Shown here in pieces: positions 62,126-64,000 of a stretch of 64,000 nt of DNA. The stretch's first letter is position 1; each line of letters begins with the position of its first letter. A program made the translations under genes and the position numbers. The notes under the pieces are model-generated. The model was not told the DNA's origin. It saw only the letters and a list, made by a program, of their open reading frames with translations, and searched no databases. This DNA comes from Lachnospiraceae bacterium (GTDB lineage Bacteria > Bacillota > Clostridia > Lachnospirales > Lachnospiraceae), in the NCBI GenBank assembly GCA_017527205.1, contig JAFXQK010000078.1, positions 1 to 64,000 of the forward strand. Direction: 5' to 3'.

Positions 62126-63928
62126 TTATTCGACGTCTTGCAATGCTGCAAATCCTTCTTCACCAGTACGAACCTTGATAACATTCTCAACGCCGTAGAC
62201 AAAGATCTTACCATCACCGATATGTCCGGTGTACAGAGCCTTCTTAGCAGCCTCGATCACCTTATCTACAGGAATCTCACTGACAACAACTTCTACCTTT
62301 ACCTTCGGTAACAGCGTCGCATCCATCTCAACGCCACGGTACTTCTCGCCAGCACCCTTCTGGATACCACAACCCATAACGTTGACAACGGTCATACCAG
62401 TTACGCCCAGATCATTCAAAGCCTTCTTTAATACTTCGTAGCGGGTCATCTTTGCAATAATGACAACCTTGTGAATACCAGTGTTTACAACCTCAGGAAG
62501 CTTTGTCACGCTGACGGCTGCCTTCTTCTTCGCCTCGCTTGCCTCCTCATAAGAGTCGCTGCCAAGGTTCGTATTCTCGTTAACCTCCATCGTCATGGTG
62601 TTAGAAACATCCATGATGGCAAATCCTGAATATGCGCTTGCCAATCCATGCTCGGTTGCATCCAGACCAGTGATTTCCTCTTCTTCAGTAACTCTCAAAC
62701 CAAAGATTGCCTTAATTACGATAAAGGTAATCGTAATGGCTACTGCCGTCCATGCAGCCGTTGTTGCAAAACCAACAAGCTGGATTCCTAACTGCTTGAA
62801 ACCACCGCCATAGAAAAGTCCTGCGCCTGCGATCTGGTTTGCACCAAAGCTTACGCCATCACCAATGCCTCTTGCAAATGCAGGAGCACTAGGAGTTGCA
62901 AACAGACCAACTGCGATTGTACCCCAGATACCGTTCATCATATGAACTGCAACTGCACCAACAGGGTCATCCACGCGAAGCTTGTAATCCAGAAGCCATA
63001 CGCCAAAGCATACCAGAAGTCCGGCAACGGCACCAATGACGATCGCGCCAAAAGCATCACATACGTCGCAAGGAGCGGTAATTGCTACCAGACCTGCCAA
63101 GGAAGCGTTCAAACACATGGAAACATCGGGCTTACCATACTTAACCCAAGTAAAGATCATGCAGACAACCGTTGCAATTGCGGGAGCGATCGTCGTAGTA
63201 ACAAAGATGGAACCAAGCTCATCCAGAGATACTGCTGCTGCACCGTTAAAGCCGTACCAGCCAAGCCACAGAATGAATACACCGAGGCATCCAATCGGGA
63301 GGTTGTGGCCAGGGAAGGCATTGACCTTCGTCACCTTACCATCCTTATCCTTCATGAACTTACCAGTTCTAGGACCAACCATGATTGCACCGATCAGAGC
63401 ACAGATACCACCAACCATGTGGATACAGGTGGAACCAGCGAAATCGTGGAAGCCCATCTGTGCAAGGAATCCGCCACCCCATGTCCAGTGTGCTTCGATG
63501 GGATAAATCAAAGCGGAAATGATTGCGGAATATACACAGTAGCTTAAAAATCTTGTTCTCTCTGCCATGGCACCAGATACAATCGTTGCGGTGGTGGCAC
63601 AGAATACTAAGTTGAAAATAAAGTTGGACCAGTCAAAGTTTGCATAGCTGGTAAACACGTCAAAGCCAGGCTTACCAATGATGCCCATCATGTCTTCGCC
63701 TAAAAGCAAACCAAAACCAATCAGAATAAACGTACAAGTACCGATACAGAAATCCATCAGGTTCTTCATCAAAATGTTACCGGAGTTTTTTGCTCTTGCA
63801 AATCCAGCCTCTACCATTGCAAATCCAGCCTGCATCCAGAACACCAATGCTGCACCGATCAAAAACCAAACGCCATACACTTCAGAAGAAATCAATTCTT
63901 GAACTGCTAAACGAATCTCCTCACTCAT
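62126..63928 (-). CDS. amtB: Ammonium transporter with C-terminal PII domain (AmtB-GlnK fusion)
   Basis: A 600-residue protein. Residues about 1-420 are an 11-TM Amt channel (MQAGFAMVEAGFARAKNSGN, HMVGGICALIGAIMVGPRTG, GWYGFNGAAAVSLDELGSIF). After a ~60-residue linker, residues about 485-600 are a complete PII protein: HKVVIIAKMTRYEVLKKAL, the T-loop GIQKGAGEKYRGVEMDATLLP with the usually modified Tyr retained, and the B-loop TGHIGDGKIFVYGVENVIKV. In most bacteria GlnK is a separate soluble plug of AmtB; here regulator and channel are one chain. Start ATG 63928 follows AAGGAG. Confidence 0.95.
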   Translation of the reverse strand: MSEEIRLAVQELISSEVYGVWFLIGAALVFWMQAGFAMVEAGFARAKNSGNILMKNLMDFCIGTCTFILIGFGLLLGEDMMGIIGKPGFDVFTSYANFDWSNFIFNLVFCATTATIVSGAMAERTRFLSYCVYSAIISALIYPIEAHWTWGGGFLAQMGFHDFAGSTCIHMVGGICALIGAIMVGPRTGKFMKDKDGKVTKVNAFPGHNLPIGCLGVFILWLGWYGFNGAAAVSLDELGSIFVTTTIAPAIATVVCMIFTWVKYGKPDVSMCLNASLAGLVAITAPCDVCDAFGAIVIGAVAGLLVCFGVWLLDYKLRVDDPVGAVAVHMMNGIWGTIAVGLFATPSAPAFARGIGDGVSFGANQIAGAGLFYGGGFKQLGIQLVGFATTAAWTAVAITITFIVIKAIFGLRVTEEEEITGLDATEHGLASAYSGFAIMDVSNTMTMEVNENTNLGSDSYEEASEAKKKAAVSVTKLPEVVNTGIHKVVIIAKMTRYEVLKKALNDLGVTGMTVVNVMGCGIQKGAGEKYRGVEMDATLLPKVKVEVVVSEIPVDKVIEAAKKALYTGHIGDGKIFVYGVENVIKVRTGEEGFAALQDVE

Positions 63929-64000
63929 AACTACTTCTCCTTGTCTCTACCCATGTCTCGCCGTGAGGACTCTCGTTTTTACTCACAGAGCTCACGACGG
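63929..64000. other. Upstream region of amtB at the window edge
   Basis: It contains the hairpin arms CGTGAG / CTCACG (about 63961 to 63997) on the minus strand. The amtB promoter must lie here or beyond the edge; no clear -10/-35 pair is visible. Confidence 0.4.

Overview
The window reads as a contiguous piece of a Firmicutes (Clostridia, most likely Lachnospiraceae-type) chromosome. The basis is housekeeping synteny (yicC/yloC-remA-gmk-rpoZ, recA-recX-rny, pnp-rpsO), Bacillus-type LexA operators, a Spo0A-type DNA-binding domain, SpoIIM and SpoVB-like proteins, SUF-type Fe-S assembly with SufU, strong GGAGG ribosome binding sites, and DUF4317 and Rpn families common in gut Clostridia. Species cannot be named from the sequence. 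Almost all genes are on the minus strand; aroF, a 92-residue SOS gene, rqcH, the DUF4317 gene and one Rrf2 regulator are on the plus strand.

Layout. 1-6100: pnp (cut by the window edge), rpsO, DAHP synthase, SpoIIM-like protein, class Ic aspartate aminotransferase. 6100-15500: a co-oriented housekeeping run yicC-remA-gmk-rpoZ-rimO-pgsA-cinA, then recA-recX and rny; recA has two LexA boxes. 15500-20300: MoxR / DUF58 / transglutaminase operon and a divergent orphan gene behind a near-ideal LexA-controlled promoter. 20300-29700: rqcH, SpoVB-like flippase, glgA, a Spo0A-like protein whose receiver domain is mostly missing, DUF4317, a zinc-ribbon membrane protein and an Rpn nuclease-like protein.

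29883-53546 is a sulfur region. On the minus strand it runs: sufC-B-D-S-U plus an Rrf2 regulator; then M20 peptidase, a GNAT/transsulfuration-enzyme fusion, a MalY-type C-S lyase and LysR; then a glutathione-transferase-like protein, a complete oligopeptide ABC importer and two peptidases; then metY and cysK. A second Rrf2 regulator diverges from sufC. Three promoters (suf, M20 operon, metY) carry the same operator, ACCTATTGACATAGTAGG(C/T), with the -35 box inside it. Three transcription units (M20 operon, metY, GST/opp operon) begin with long leaders holding a short ORF with consecutive Cys codons, followed by terminator-like hairpins. I read these as cysteine-sensing attenuators layered on Fe-S/cysteine-responsive initiation control. 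This is the strongest candidate here for an undescribed system.

53600-64000: GH43 glycosidase, an uncharacterised protein, a GNAT enzyme, an oxidoreductase gene remnant, then purF-pyrG, asnB and an AmtB-PII fusion, i.e. glutamine-amide and ammonium metabolism.

Intergenic DNA holds further structure. There are three long palindromes sharing CTCGAGGGG...CCCCGAG ends (two are 73 bp and show compensatory changes), many mini-hairpins with a TTC/GAA triloop, a 31-bp dispersed repeat, a 44-bp tandem duplication and a near-identical 28-nt leader in front of two unrelated genes.
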